8,528 nucleotides of DNA, taken from positions 1 to 8,528 of the forward strand of contig SFZC01000085.1 of NCBI GenBank assembly GCA_004558955.1. The letters are read 5' to 3'. The notes beneath the pieces are model-generated. The model was not told where the DNA came from. It saw only the letters and a list, made by a program, of their open reading frames with translations, and made no database searches. Shown piece after piece: positions 1 through 6,914 of the stretch. This stretch comes from a bacterium. GTDB taxonomy: Bacteria; Cyanobacteriota; Vampirovibrionia; Gastranaerophilales; Gastranaerophilaceae. The position numbers and the translations under genes are program-made. Every line of letters starts with the position of its first letter. Position 1 is the stretch's first letter.

Positions 1-976
1 AGTTTTCTATAGGCAAATAAGCTTGCGGATAACTATAATCCTCAATAAAACCTAAGTTTTTGTACAATCTGAAAGCCTGCAAATTGTTGGTTTCCGTTGT
101 CGTATTGATTTCGGCAATCGGAACATTGCATTCATCAATCGCATTGATTACATAGTCAATGGAATGCTTCAACATTATTGTAGATAAACCTTTGCCCTGA
201 TGTTCTTCCAAAATTCCGACAAGAGGAATATTTACAATAGTTCCGCCGGTCAAATTCATAAACGAAAAACCGACCGCTTCGCCGTTATACAACAAAACAC
301 TTGTTGAATTTGGCATAAATTCGGCATAAACATTATTCACTACTTTATTTACAATATCCGCCGTGCCTTCCAGACTAGCAAATCTCGGGTCGAACAACGC
401 ATCTGCACTGTCTTTGAAAGATTCATGAATTACTCTGACGGCATCGTCAAGATACTTGTTATTCCAAGCCACTACCTGATAATCCTCCGGCAACGACATT
501 ACTCTCGCTCTTGCCAAAAGTTCTCTTGAATCAGGAGTATCAAATCTGAAACGTAAAACCTCAGTTCCGATAAACTTGAAACCTAATTTTGCAATTACGC
601 TAATCAAATCTTTTTGAGCCCCTAACATAGGATAACATACGATTTTTTCACGTCTTAAAGATTTTGTAATATCTAAAAATTTCTCCAACAGTTCTCTTGA
701 AACTTCGTTAAAATCATCACTTTTTACGGAATGAATAATATTAAGTTCGATAGCTTCAGAAATTGCAGTCGTATAAACAAGAAATGCAACCATTTCATCT
801 TCTTCAAATAAGACAATACATTTTATCAAATCCTTGTCTATCGCATCAACAAACCCGTCAAAATCCAACGGTTCAAGCTCGAAATTATATTCAGATGCTG
901 CCTTTTTTCTAAAATCTTCATACAACGGCTCAAATTTTTCATACTCATTAACTGCTAATAATTTTGTATTATACAT
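1..976 (-). CDS. Tandem GNAT-family N-acetyltransferase, 3' end cut by window edge
   Basis: The frame is open without stops from the ATG at 976-974 to the left edge, giving 325 residues (MYNTKLLAVN... to ...YLPIEN) with the C-terminus missing. The C-terminal half, about residues 165-320, is a recognisable GNAT fold. It has the acetyl-CoA pyrophosphate loop QGKGLS (260-265) after a beta strand, then NTTTETNNLQAFRLYKNLGF (291-310), the usual motif B with the 'N..A..LY...GF' ending. The N-terminal half, about 1-145, ends in a similar 'AKLGFKFIG' (129-137) but lacks a clear acetyl-CoA loop, so it looks like a degenerate GNAT copy. GNAT enzymes transfer an acyl group from acyl-CoA to an amine; the substrate cannot be told. 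The start is supported by AAGGA seven bases upstream. The gene follows ribBA by 10 bases and is probably co-transcribed. B. subtilis also ends its rib operon with a GNAT gene (ribT), but that protein is much shorter, so orthology is not implied. Confidence 0.88.
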   Translation of the reverse strand, partial: MYNTKLLAVNEYEKFEPLYEDFRKKAASEYNFELEPLDFDGFVDAIDKDLIKCIVLFEEDEMVAFLVYTTAISEAIELNIIHSVKSDDFNEVSRELLEKFLDITKSLRREKIVCYPMLGAQKDLISVIAKLGFKFIGTEVLRFRFDTPDSRELLARARVMSLPEDYQVVAWNNKYLDDAVRVIHESFKDSADALFDPRFASLEGTADIVNKVVNNVYAEFMPNSTSVLLYNGEAVGFSFMNLTGGTIVNIPLVGILEEHQGKGLSTIMLKHSIDYVINAIDECNVPIAEINTTTETNNLQAFRLYKNLGFIEDYSYPQAYLPIEN

Positions 977-983
977 CTCTCAT

Positions 984-988
984 TCCTT
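984..988 (-). promoter_or_regulatory. Ribosome binding site of the GNAT gene, overlapping the ribBA stop codon
   Basis: Read on the minus strand, AAGGA lies seven bases before the ATG at 976. Its first two bases are the last two of the ribBA TAA stop (989-987). Ribosomes terminating ribBA therefore stand on this site, which suggests translational coupling. It also fixes the acetyltransferase start, as no other in-frame ATG lies between. Confidence 0.7.
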
Positions 989-2198
989 ATATATAGTGGT
1001 GCATTTTCTCTCTTTTGGTATTTATATAACGTTCGTTATACGGAGTAACTTCTGATGTTACTTTTATAATCTCATTTACCTTCAATCCGTAACCTTCCAA
1101 ACCTTTAATTTTTTTAGGATTGTTTGTTATCAAATCGAAAGTTGTATAGCTCAAATCTACCAAAATTTGAGCACCTGTTCCGTAATCTCTCAAATCAGAT
1201 TTAAATCCTAATGAAATATTGGCTTCAATGGTATCTTGACCTTCTTCTTGCAATTTATATGCCTTAATCTTATTACAAAGCCCTATTCCACGTCCCTCGT
1301 GGTCTGTCAAATACACAAGAGCCCCTTTACCGTATTCGCTGATATATTTCAAAGCATTGTGAAGTTGCGAATTACAATCACATTTCAAACTGTGAAAGAC
1401 ATCACCTGTCAAACACATACTGTGAACTCTAACAGCAGGAATTTTATCGGAACCGTCATTCATAACTAGTGCCACATGTTCAGAACCGTTCACCTGATTT
1501 TTGTAAGCATACAATTTAAAATTGCCGTAAGGTGTCGGAAGCATTGTTTCGGCTTCTCGGGTCACTAATTTTTCGGACTTCAAACGATATGCAATAAGTT
1601 CTGCCACCGAAATAAATTTCATATTATGTTCATCAGCAAATTGTCGCAAATAATCACGCCTTGCCATGTGCCCGTCAGGTGCCATAAGTTCACACATAAC
1701 ACCTGCTGGTCGATGTGAACATATTTTTGCCAAATCCACAACCGCTTCCGTGTGTCCCGTTCTTTCCAAAACTCCGCCCGCTTTAGCAACACACGGGAAT
1801 AAATGTCCCGGACGTCTTAAATCAGAAGGTTGTGCATCTCGTGCGATTGCAACTTCAACGGTTTTTGCCCTGTCATAAGCCGAAATTCCTGTCGTCACAC
1901 CATATTTTTCATCAGCATCAATACTGATAGTGAAAGCTGTTTTCATACCTTCCGTATTTTTTTCAACCATTTGCGGCAAATCAAGTTGCTGTGCAATGTC
2001 TTTTGAAATCGCAAGACAAATCAAACCTCTAACTTCCGTTGCCAAAAAGTTTATCACCTCAGGGGTAACTTTTTCGGCTGAAACTATTACATCGCCTTCA
2101 TTTTCTCTATCTTCATCATCGGCAACAATTATCGGTTTTCCTTGCCTGAAATCCTCTAATGCCTCTTCTATACTGTCAAATCTAAACTTATCACTCAT
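987..2198 (-). CDS. ribBA: Bifunctional DHBP synthase / GTP cyclohydrolase II
   Basis: This cytosolic enzyme of 403 residues opens both branches of riboflavin synthesis. The N-terminal domain (about 1-205) converts ribulose 5-phosphate to 3,4-dihydroxy-2-butanone 4-phosphate plus formate. The C-terminal domain (about 210-400) opens GTP to a diaminopyrimidinone ribosyl phosphate, releasing formate and pyrophosphate. DHBP synthase hallmarks are DDEDRENEGD (27-36), RRPGHLFPC (128-136) and RTGHTEA (146-152), with metal-binding Glu and His present. GTP cyclohydrolase II hallmarks are the zinc cysteines C262, C273 and C275 (MCLTGDVFHSLKCDC), HEGRGIGL (300-307), SDLRDYGTGAQIL (334-346) and LITNNPKKI (356-364). 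The loop before EGRG reads YLTDHEGRG, one residue longer than E. coli RibA YLRQEGRG, as in many RibBA proteins. Length is normal and both active sites look intact. The start codon shares its A with the ribE stop (TAATG), implying coupled translation. Confidence 0.97.
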   Translation of the reverse strand: MSDKFRFDSIEEALEDFRQGKPIIVADDEDRENEGDVIVSAEKVTPEVINFLATEVRGLICLAISKDIAQQLDLPQMVEKNTEGMKTAFTISIDADEKYGVTTGISAYDRAKTVEVAIARDAQPSDLRRPGHLFPCVAKAGGVLERTGHTEAVVDLAKICSHRPAGVMCELMAPDGHMARRDYLRQFADEHNMKFISVAELIAYRLKSEKLVTREAETMLPTPYGNFKLYAYKNQVNGSEHVALVMNDGSDKIPAVRVHSMCLTGDVFHSLKCDCNSQLHNALKYISEYGKGALVYLTDHEGRGIGLCNKIKAYKLQEEGQDTIEANISLGFKSDLRDYGTGAQILVDLSYTTFDLITNNPKKIKGLEGYGLKVNEIIKVTSEVTPYNERYINTKREKMHHYI

Positions 2199-2200
2199 TA
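2196..2200 (-). other. TAATG stop-start overlap between ribE and ribBA
   Basis: On the minus strand the ribE stop TAA (2200-2198) shares its last A with the ribBA start ATG (2198-2196). The nearest AAGGA (2217-2213) is 14 bases upstream of the ATG, further than usual. Initiation of ribBA probably relies on ribosomes finishing ribE. Confidence 0.75.
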
Positions 2201-2839
2201 TATAAACCCGTTTCCTTGTAAAAATTCAATACTTATACCTTTTTTATTATCTTTCGCAGACAAAAAATTTTCAACATATTTTCCAAAAATATCGGTTTCA
2301 ATATTGACAAAATCGCCAATATTCAGCATTTTTAAGTTAGTATTTTCAAACGTATGCGGAATTATTGCAACCGTGACCACATCACCTGACAAACCAGCCA
2401 CCGTTAAACTTATTCCGTTTATTGTAATTGAACCCTTATACACAACATATTTCATTTGATTTTCAGGTAATCTGAAACTTAAATTATAAAACTCGGACAA
2501 TTTTTCAAGCCTACAAAATACTCCGACACAGTCAACGTGACCTGATACAATATGCCCGCCAAGTCGTGTACTCAAAGTTAATGCCCGTTCCAAATTAACG
2601 GCATCGCCGCATTTTACCTTGTCAAACGCAGTCACTCGTAAGGTTTCATCACTCAAACGTGTTTTGAAGGAATTTGAAGAGATTTCAACAACAGTTTGGC
2701 AAATCCCGTTTACACAAATACTGTCACCGAGTTTTGTGTCCTCAAGAACAGTTTTGCAAGAAATTTCAACTTCAGCACCGTTCGTAAGCCTTTTGAAAGC
2801 CTTAATTCTGCCTGTTTCTTCTATAATTCCCGTGAACAT
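2198..2839 (-). CDS. ribE: Riboflavin synthase, alpha subunit type
   Basis: This enzyme catalyses the last step of riboflavin synthesis: two molecules of 6,7-dimethyl-8-ribityllumazine dismutate to riboflavin and a pyrimidine product that is recycled by lumazine synthase. The 213 residues show the two internally repeated lumazine-binding barrels of the family, which works as a trimer. The first barrel has the invariant N-terminus MFTGII (1-6), DSICVNGICQTV (39-50) and LGGHIVSGHVD (93-103). The second has KGSITINGISLTV (135-147), PHTFENTNL (161-169) and NIETDIFGKYVE (179-190). The start is certain because MFTGII is conserved, yet no Shine-Dalgarno sequence precedes it; the upstream bases are GCTAATATAATACT. 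It heads a leftward cluster with ribBA, overlapping it by one base, and diverges from the M16 peptidase gene. It is called ribC in E. coli nomenclature. Confidence 0.97.
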   Translation of the reverse strand: MFTGIIEETGRIKAFKRLTNGAEVEISCKTVLEDTKLGDSICVNGICQTVVEISSNSFKTRLSDETLRVTAFDKVKCGDAVNLERALTLSTRLGGHIVSGHVDCVGVFCRLEKLSEFYNLSFRLPENQMKYVVYKGSITINGISLTVAGLSGDVVTVAIIPHTFENTNLKMLNIGDFVNIETDIFGKYVENFLSAKDNKKGISIEFLQGNGFI

Positions 2840-2943
2840 AGTATTATATTAGCACATTTTTACCCGCTATAAAAGTATAATGACAAAAGTTTTACAAACT
2901 CGGCAAAATATTTTTGTGTAAAATATTAATATATGTAAACCTC

Positions 2944-2972
2944 AACGTGAAAACTGGCAAATTTTTCACGTT
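2944..2972. repeat. Perfect 10-bp inverted repeat upstream of the M16 gene
   Basis: AACGTGAAAA (2944-2953) and TTTTCACGTT (2963-2972) are exact reverse complements separated by nine bases (CTGGCAAAT). The repeat lies 39 bases before the M16 start codon. It could be an operator for a dimeric regulator or a hairpin in the leader RNA. GAAAACT (2949-2955), which spans part of the left arm and the loop, is also perfectly complementary to AGTTTTC (2976-2982), so a second, mutually exclusive 7-bp pairing exists. It is not followed by a T-run and is not a typical terminator. The spacing does not fit a CRP site. Confidence 0.6.
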
Positions 2973-2997
2973 AAAAGTTTTCTATTAATTATAGATA

Positions 2998-3004
2998 GGT
3001 AGGA
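2998..3004 (+). promoter_or_regulatory. Ribosome binding site of the M16 peptidase gene
   Basis: GGTAGGA ends six bases before the ATG at 3011, a normal Shine-Dalgarno position, and decides this start. It lies within AGGTAGGATTTTT (2997-3009), which recurs with a single change just before the start codon of the HEIGH protein gene at 5970. Confidence 0.65.
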
Positions 3005-3010
3005 TTTTTC

Positions 3011-5839
3011 ATGAAAATATTACAAAATTATATAGCACCAATTTATACAAAAAGAGTAAATCAACAAAATTTCGGGCAACAATCACCGATTGAAAACAAC
3101 ACACAACAACCGACACAAGTTCAAATGCAAAACGTTACTCAACCGGCATTGAACGTAAAACTTCCGATTGCGTACAAACACACGGAAGACATTAAAATTA
3201 ATGATGAACTGACCGCTCATTGTTATAAACTTGCAAACGGGCAAAAAGTTGTAATCGTACCGAAAGACGGCCCAACAATCGTGAAATCCTATGTCAACAC
3301 GGGTTCTTTCAATGAACCTGATAACTTGCGTGGTATCAGCCATTTTATCGAGCATAATTTATTCAATGGCTCGGAAACCTTAGGTGACAAAGTTTTCTTT
3401 GATGAAGTTAACAAAATGGGAGCATCAACAAACGCCTCAACCTCGTTTGACAAAACAGATTACTACATTGATTCAAATTTGCTTGATGAAAACGATTTTG
3501 AAAACCAACTTTATCTTCATGCCGGAATGCTTCAATCCCCGAAATTCTTGCTTGAAAAACTTGAAAAGGAAAAGAAAATCGTAAATTCCGAAATTAATAT
3601 GTGTGTTTCGGAAAACGAAAACTTGGGCTTTACTCAAACCGTAAAAAATCTTTTCAACATCAAATCCTCATCATCTGACCTTGTTGCGGGAACTACGGAC
3701 AATATCACAAAACTTACAAGAGATGATGTCGTGAAATATTACAACGACAACTATTTTCCTGCAAACACGGTAACCGTAATCACAGGCGAAGTAGAACCGC
3801 AAAAAGCAATGGAGTTGGTTTCAAAATACTTCAACTCAAATAAAATGCCGACCAACAACAGACATTTTGAAAAAATGACACCAACCGACAAACCGGTAAG
3901 AAGTGACATAATTTCACCAAAATCAACAAGTAACGAAGCCACAGTATTTATAGGCTTTGCAGGCCCCGAAAACAACAACGTAAAAGATAAAGTTCATTTA
4001 AGAGCTCTTTATCAGTTGATTGGCGGGCTTCATGATTCCAAACTTGCTCCGCTTGAGAGAAAATACGGAACAGGGGTAAATATTTCACCGGAAAGATTAA
4101 GTTCAAGACCTGACGATAGAGGTTTAATCCTTGTAGAAACAGGAGTAGCAGACGACAAATCGGAAGCCATGCTAAAAGATATTTACGGAACTTTATTTCA
4201 AGTAACCCAAACCCCGCCAACCAAAGACGAATTAACCGCCATCAAGAATAATATGAAAAAATCTAACGAAAGAATACTTGAATCTTCAGGCGGGATAAAC
4301 AATATGATAGGTTCGGCATTTTTAAACGATACAGCCGAATCAATAAAAGATTTCAACAAAATTGTGGACGAAATGACCGCTCAAGATATTGTCAATATTG
4401 CGAAAAAATATCTTGACTTAAACAAAGCAGCAGTAACCGTAGTTCACCCGTCACAAACTCAAGCAGAAACAATCGACAAAAACCACAAAGCCGCACAAAA
4501 TATCGTCTTCACGGGAGCAAACAAAAAAACTCCTATTGATACCTCGAAAGTCAAAACTTATAAACTCGGCAACAACATGGAAGTCGTTTGTAACGATGTA
4601 AAATCAGATAATGTAGAATTTACTTTGGGCATTACCGCAAAAGATTGGACACCGAAAAAAGCAGCGATTGCGGACATTTTAGATAACATTTACAGAAAAG
4701 AAGATTCAACAAATATGACCGTTGATGAAATAAACAAATTCTCCGATATTCACGGTATCGGTTCATTTGTAAGCGTTTGTGATTACGGAATAGGTTTCCA
4801 CGCAGATTTTCCTGCAAATCAAGCCAAAGAAGCCTTTGTATTTTTCAACAACAGAATTAAAAATCCGAAAATTGATGACACAACAGTACAAAATGCAATC
4901 TCAAAATTGAGAGATGAATATCAAAGCTACGAAGTTTCACCAATGGATAAATTCGCAAAAATAATGTACAAAGGAACACCAAACGAATTCACTCCGCAAG
5001 ATAAACTTTCAAGCCTTGATACAATCACAACTCAAGACATCAAAAATTACTACAAGGAAATTTTTGATAAAAGTGAAGCAAACGCCGTAATTTCGGGCAA
5101 CTTTGACAAATACCCCGAAATTAAACAGGAAGCTTTCAAGGCAATGAGCACTTATAATACCTTCAAACCAAAAGATATAAGCCTGATTGAACGCTTTACT
5201 CCTGTTGAGAAAACAGAAGTTTGCACAGATGTTCACAAGAAAAACCAAGCAAATATTATTGAAGGTTTCAAATTCAAACGCAGTAAAAACATCAAAGATA
5301 TTGATACAGTTGAATTGTTAAACGAAATTTTGGGCGGTTCGCCATCGTCAAGATTGTTTAGCGATTTGCGAGAAAAAAGACACCTTGCTTATGCGGTGGG
5401 TTCTTCTTATTCATACCTTGATGATATGGGCGTTTTCCGCTTGAATATCGGCACAACGACCGAAAACCAAGAAACAGGTGAAAAAACTTTTGATAATGTT
5501 CAAAAATCTATTGACGGATTTAACGAAAATATCAAAAAAATTATGAGCGAAAGAGTTAGCGATGTAGAACTTGCAAATGCGAAGAAATCAATAAAAACAA
5601 AAATTTTATCAATGCTGGAAACTAATTCTGATAAAACTTCAGCCTTGCTTGGTTCAAATAAAAGTTACTACGGTTCAGATTATATGAATAAACGTTTGGC
5701 GGATATCGACACAATCACGGCAGAGGATATCCAAATTGCAGCACAAAATATTTTCAATTCAAAACCGATTTACTCAATCACCGCAACCGACGAAACCTTG
5801 AAACAAAATCAAGATTATTTGAAAAAGTTGGAAGAATAA
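3011..5839 (+). CDS. M16-family (pitrilysin/insulysin-type) zinc metallopeptidase with N-terminal NFG tag
   Basis: The product is 942 residues with two M16 halves, about 55-500 and 515-935. The N-terminal half carries the inverted zinc motif HFIEH (H111, E114, H115). The distal ligand is most likely E194 in VNSEIN, 79 residues after H115 (77 in pitrilysin). GASTNASTSFDKTDYY (137-152) matches the family substrate-strand motif. The C-terminal half lacks the zinc motif, as expected, but keeps the Arg...Tyr pair that completes the active site (R787, Y794, LREKRHLAY), with the seven-residue spacing of insulysin. The enzyme should therefore be active, cleaving peptides inside a closed chamber. Residues 1-50 are not part of the fold: they are Gln/Asn-rich, contain QQNFGQQ (18-24), and show neither a signal peptide nor a membrane segment. 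Location is therefore uncertain, and the substrate is unknown. No strong terminator follows, so read-through into the next rightward gene, 130 bases on, is possible. PqqL- or processing-protease-like roles cannot be separated by sequence alone. Confidence 0.93.
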   Translation: MKILQNYIAPIYTKRVNQQNFGQQSPIENNTQQPTQVQMQNVTQPALNVKLPIAYKHTEDIKINDELTAHCYKLANGQKVVIVPKDGPTIVKSYVNTGSFNEPDNLRGISHFIEHNLFNGSETLGDKVFFDEVNKMGASTNASTSFDKTDYYIDSNLLDENDFENQLYLHAGMLQSPKFLLEKLEKEKKIVNSEINMCVSENENLGFTQTVKNLFNIKSSSSDLVAGTTDNITKLTRDDVVKYYNDNYFPANTVTVITGEVEPQKAMELVSKYFNSNKMPTNNRHFEKMTPTDKPVRSDIISPKSTSNEATVFIGFAGPENNNVKDKVHLRALYQLIGGLHDSKLAPLERKYGTGVNISPERLSSRPDDRGLILVETGVADDKSEAMLKDIYGTLFQVTQTPPTKDELTAIKNNMKKSNERILESSGGINNMIGSAFLNDTAESIKDFNKIVDEMTAQDIVNIAKKYLDLNKAAVTVVHPSQTQAETIDKNHKAAQNIVFTGANKKTPIDTSKVKTYKLGNNMEVVCNDVKSDNVEFTLGITAKDWTPKKAAIADILDNIYRKEDSTNMTVDEINKFSDIHGIGSFVSVCDYGIGFHADFPANQAKEAFVFFNNRIKNPKIDDTTVQNAISKLRDEYQSYEVSPMDKFAKIMYKGTPNEFTPQDKLSSLDTITTQDIKNYYKEIFDKSEANAVISGNFDKYPEIKQEAFKAMSTYNTFKPKDISLIERFTPVEKTEVCTDVHKKNQANIIEGFKFKRSKNIKDIDTVELLNEILGGSPSSRLFSDLREKRHLAYAVGSSYSYLDDMGVFRLNIGTTTENQETGEKTFDNVQKSIDGFNENIKKIMSERVSDVELANAKKSIKTKILSMLETNSDKTSALLGSNKSYYGSDYMNKRLADIDTITAEDIQIAAQNIFNSKPIYSITATDETLKQNQDYLKKLEE

Positions 5840-5969
5840 AGAAATAATATAAAACATATAGTCAAATAGCTTTTTATAATTAAAATTACTTAACATAACT
5901 GCTATAAAACGCAAATTTCGCCGAAAATAAACGTTTATATATATGTAGAAACGGAAAGGTAGTATTTTT
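5840..5969 (+). promoter_or_regulatory. Spacer and candidate promoter before the HEIGH protein gene
   Basis: This is a 130-base AT-rich spacer between two rightward genes. The best promoter element is an extended -10, TGCTATAAA (5900-5908), about 60 bases before the start codon. No convincing -35 hexamer lies 16-18 bases upstream. Weak dyads are present (CGTTT 5932-5936 with AAACG 5949-5953), but no hairpin with a T-run terminates the M16 gene. Confidence 0.35.
5953..5969 (+). promoter_or_regulatory. Ribosome binding site and conserved pre-start sequence of the HEIGH protein gene
   Basis: GGAAAGG (5953-5959) ends ten bases before the ATG at 5970, a slightly long spacing. The following bases make AGGTAGTATTTTT (5957-5969), identical at 12 of 13 positions to the sequence at the same place before the M16 gene. 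Confidence 0.55.
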
Positions 5970-6818
5970 ATGTTAAGTAGTGTTTCAAGTTATCAGGCAC
6001 AAAGTCCAATAAATTTTGGAAATAAAAAAGCAAAAGCAACTCCTCAAAATAATTACAAATTGGCTAGGGAAAATGCAGACATTTACGAAACAACAAAGCC
6101 TAAAATGTCTAATTTTAAAAAAGCTATGGTCACTTTAGGTGCTGTTGGTACCGGAATTTTAGCAGCAAAATTACTACTCAAAGGCAAAGTCAAGGAAGCC
6201 GTAAAACTTGCGAAACATATTGAATATCAAAAAGCAACAAATATAGAAGAAGCCCTAAATTTCGCTAAAAACACCTTAGGGGTAGAACTTAAAAATGTTA
6301 AAAATTTACATGTTGCTAATTTCATCAATGAAAATTTAGTCAAACTTAGCAATAAAACAAAAGGCGAAGTTGCTCTGCCGAAAAGCATTAAAATTACTAA
6401 AACGACAAAAGGATTAGCAGGAAGATATAATCCATTAAAAGATAGCGTAAGTTTATCCGAATTGAAATGGAACGATGAATTTGGAAACTATATTAAAAAC
6501 AATCAATTCAAATGGTTTCAAGATGAAAATCTCACAGTGTTGTACCATGAAATAGGTCACAAACAACATATCAAAAAAGTTGGTGTGTTTAAAACGCTAT
6601 ACTCGTCCAAAGATTACAAACAAAAAGTAAATACAATCAAGCAAGAGCTTTTAGAATATCTTGGACAAGGGGTGGATACAACCGCCCCCGCTATCCTACA
6701 TTATATTTCTGCACCAGGTGAAACCTTTGCTCAAACCTTCTCATTGACAATGCAAGGCAAACCGCCAAAAGGCAAAATTGCGGATTTGTATAAACAACTC
6801 GGCGGAAAAATTTATTAG
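5970..6818 (+). CDS. Putative membrane-anchored HExxH zinc metallopeptidase with N-terminal NFG tag
   Basis: I do not recognise this 282-residue protein as a named family. It begins with a short polar segment containing PINFGNKK (13-20). A basic stretch follows, then one hydrophobic helix (about 53-70, MVTLGAVGTGILAAKLLL) flanked by lysines, probably a single membrane anchor. The soluble part, about 75-282, holds the zincin motif HEIGH (193-197) on a predicted helix (LTVLYHEIGHKQH). Upstream, GLAGRYNPLKDSVSLS (148-163) resembles the 'G.Y.P....I.L' strand that precedes HExxH in several zincin families. Downstream, PGETFAQTFSLTMQG (249-263) resembles 'E.FA..F', so E251, 54 residues after H197, is the likely third zinc ligand. 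Peptidase activity is inferred from these motifs only. It shares its tag and pre-start sequence with the upstream M16 gene. Which side of the membrane the catalytic part faces is unknown. Confidence 0.7.
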   Translation: MLSSVSSYQAQSPINFGNKKAKATPQNNYKLARENADIYETTKPKMSNFKKAMVTLGAVGTGILAAKLLLKGKVKEAVKLAKHIEYQKATNIEEALNFAKNTLGVELKNVKNLHVANFINENLVKLSNKTKGEVALPKSIKITKTTKGLAGRYNPLKDSVSLSELKWNDEFGNYIKNNQFKWFQDENLTVLYHEIGHKQHIKKVGVFKTLYSSKDYKQKVNTIKQELLEYLGQGVDTTAPAILHYISAPGETFAQTFSLTMQGKPPKGKIADLYKQLGGKIY

Positions 6819-6880
6819 AAATGCTGTACAGAAAAGTTTTTACAGTCAAAATTGAACACAAATTTCAATGCCCAATGCTG

Positions 6881-6900
6881 GTCGGAATTACCATTCCGAC
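6881..6900. repeat. Palindromic hairpin 1 of a tandem pair
   Basis: GTCGGAAT (6881-6888) and ATTCCGAC (6893-6900) form a perfect 8-bp stem with the four-base loop TACC. Its architecture is identical to that of hairpin 2, 14 bases further on. It may belong to a dispersed REP-like palindrome family or serve as a transcript-end structure for the convergent genes. Confidence 0.7.
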
Positions 6901-6914
6901 AATTAAATAACGAC

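Larger units (their letters stand above)
2840..3010. promoter_or_regulatory. Divergent intergenic region between ribE and the M16 peptidase gene
   Basis: These 171 bases must hold promoters for both directions. For ribE, a TTGTCA (minus strand, 2886-2881) matches the -35 consensus at five of six positions, but the hexamer 18 bases on (TAAAAA, 2862-2857) is poor. For the M16 gene nothing better than AT-rich stretches at 2921-2936 and 2983-2995 is visible. I found no FMN-riboswitch (RFN) signature before ribE and no room for a full one alongside other signals. The spacer includes the inverted repeat annotated separately. Confidence 0.5.

Noticed and set aside
834..1055. A 73-codon plus-strand open frame at the GNAT/ribBA junction
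   Set aside because: It lies antisense to two well supported minus-strand genes, has no ribosome binding site, and its product has no recognisable feature.
2843..2848. Perfect TATAAT (minus strand) just before ribE
   Set aside because: It ends only three bases before the ATG, so transcription would start inside the gene, and there is no -35 at 16-18 bases. In such AT-rich DNA it is likely chance.
2944..2972. The inverted repeat as a CRP/FNR-type site
   Set aside because: The GTGA and TCAC half-sites are 15 bases apart rather than the six expected for a CRP-type operator.
2885..2981. AAAAGTTTT occurring at 2885-2893 and 2973-2981 (and again at 6832-6840) as possible regulator sites
   Set aside because: The word is low-complexity and expected by chance in AT-rich intergenic DNA; the flanks do not match.
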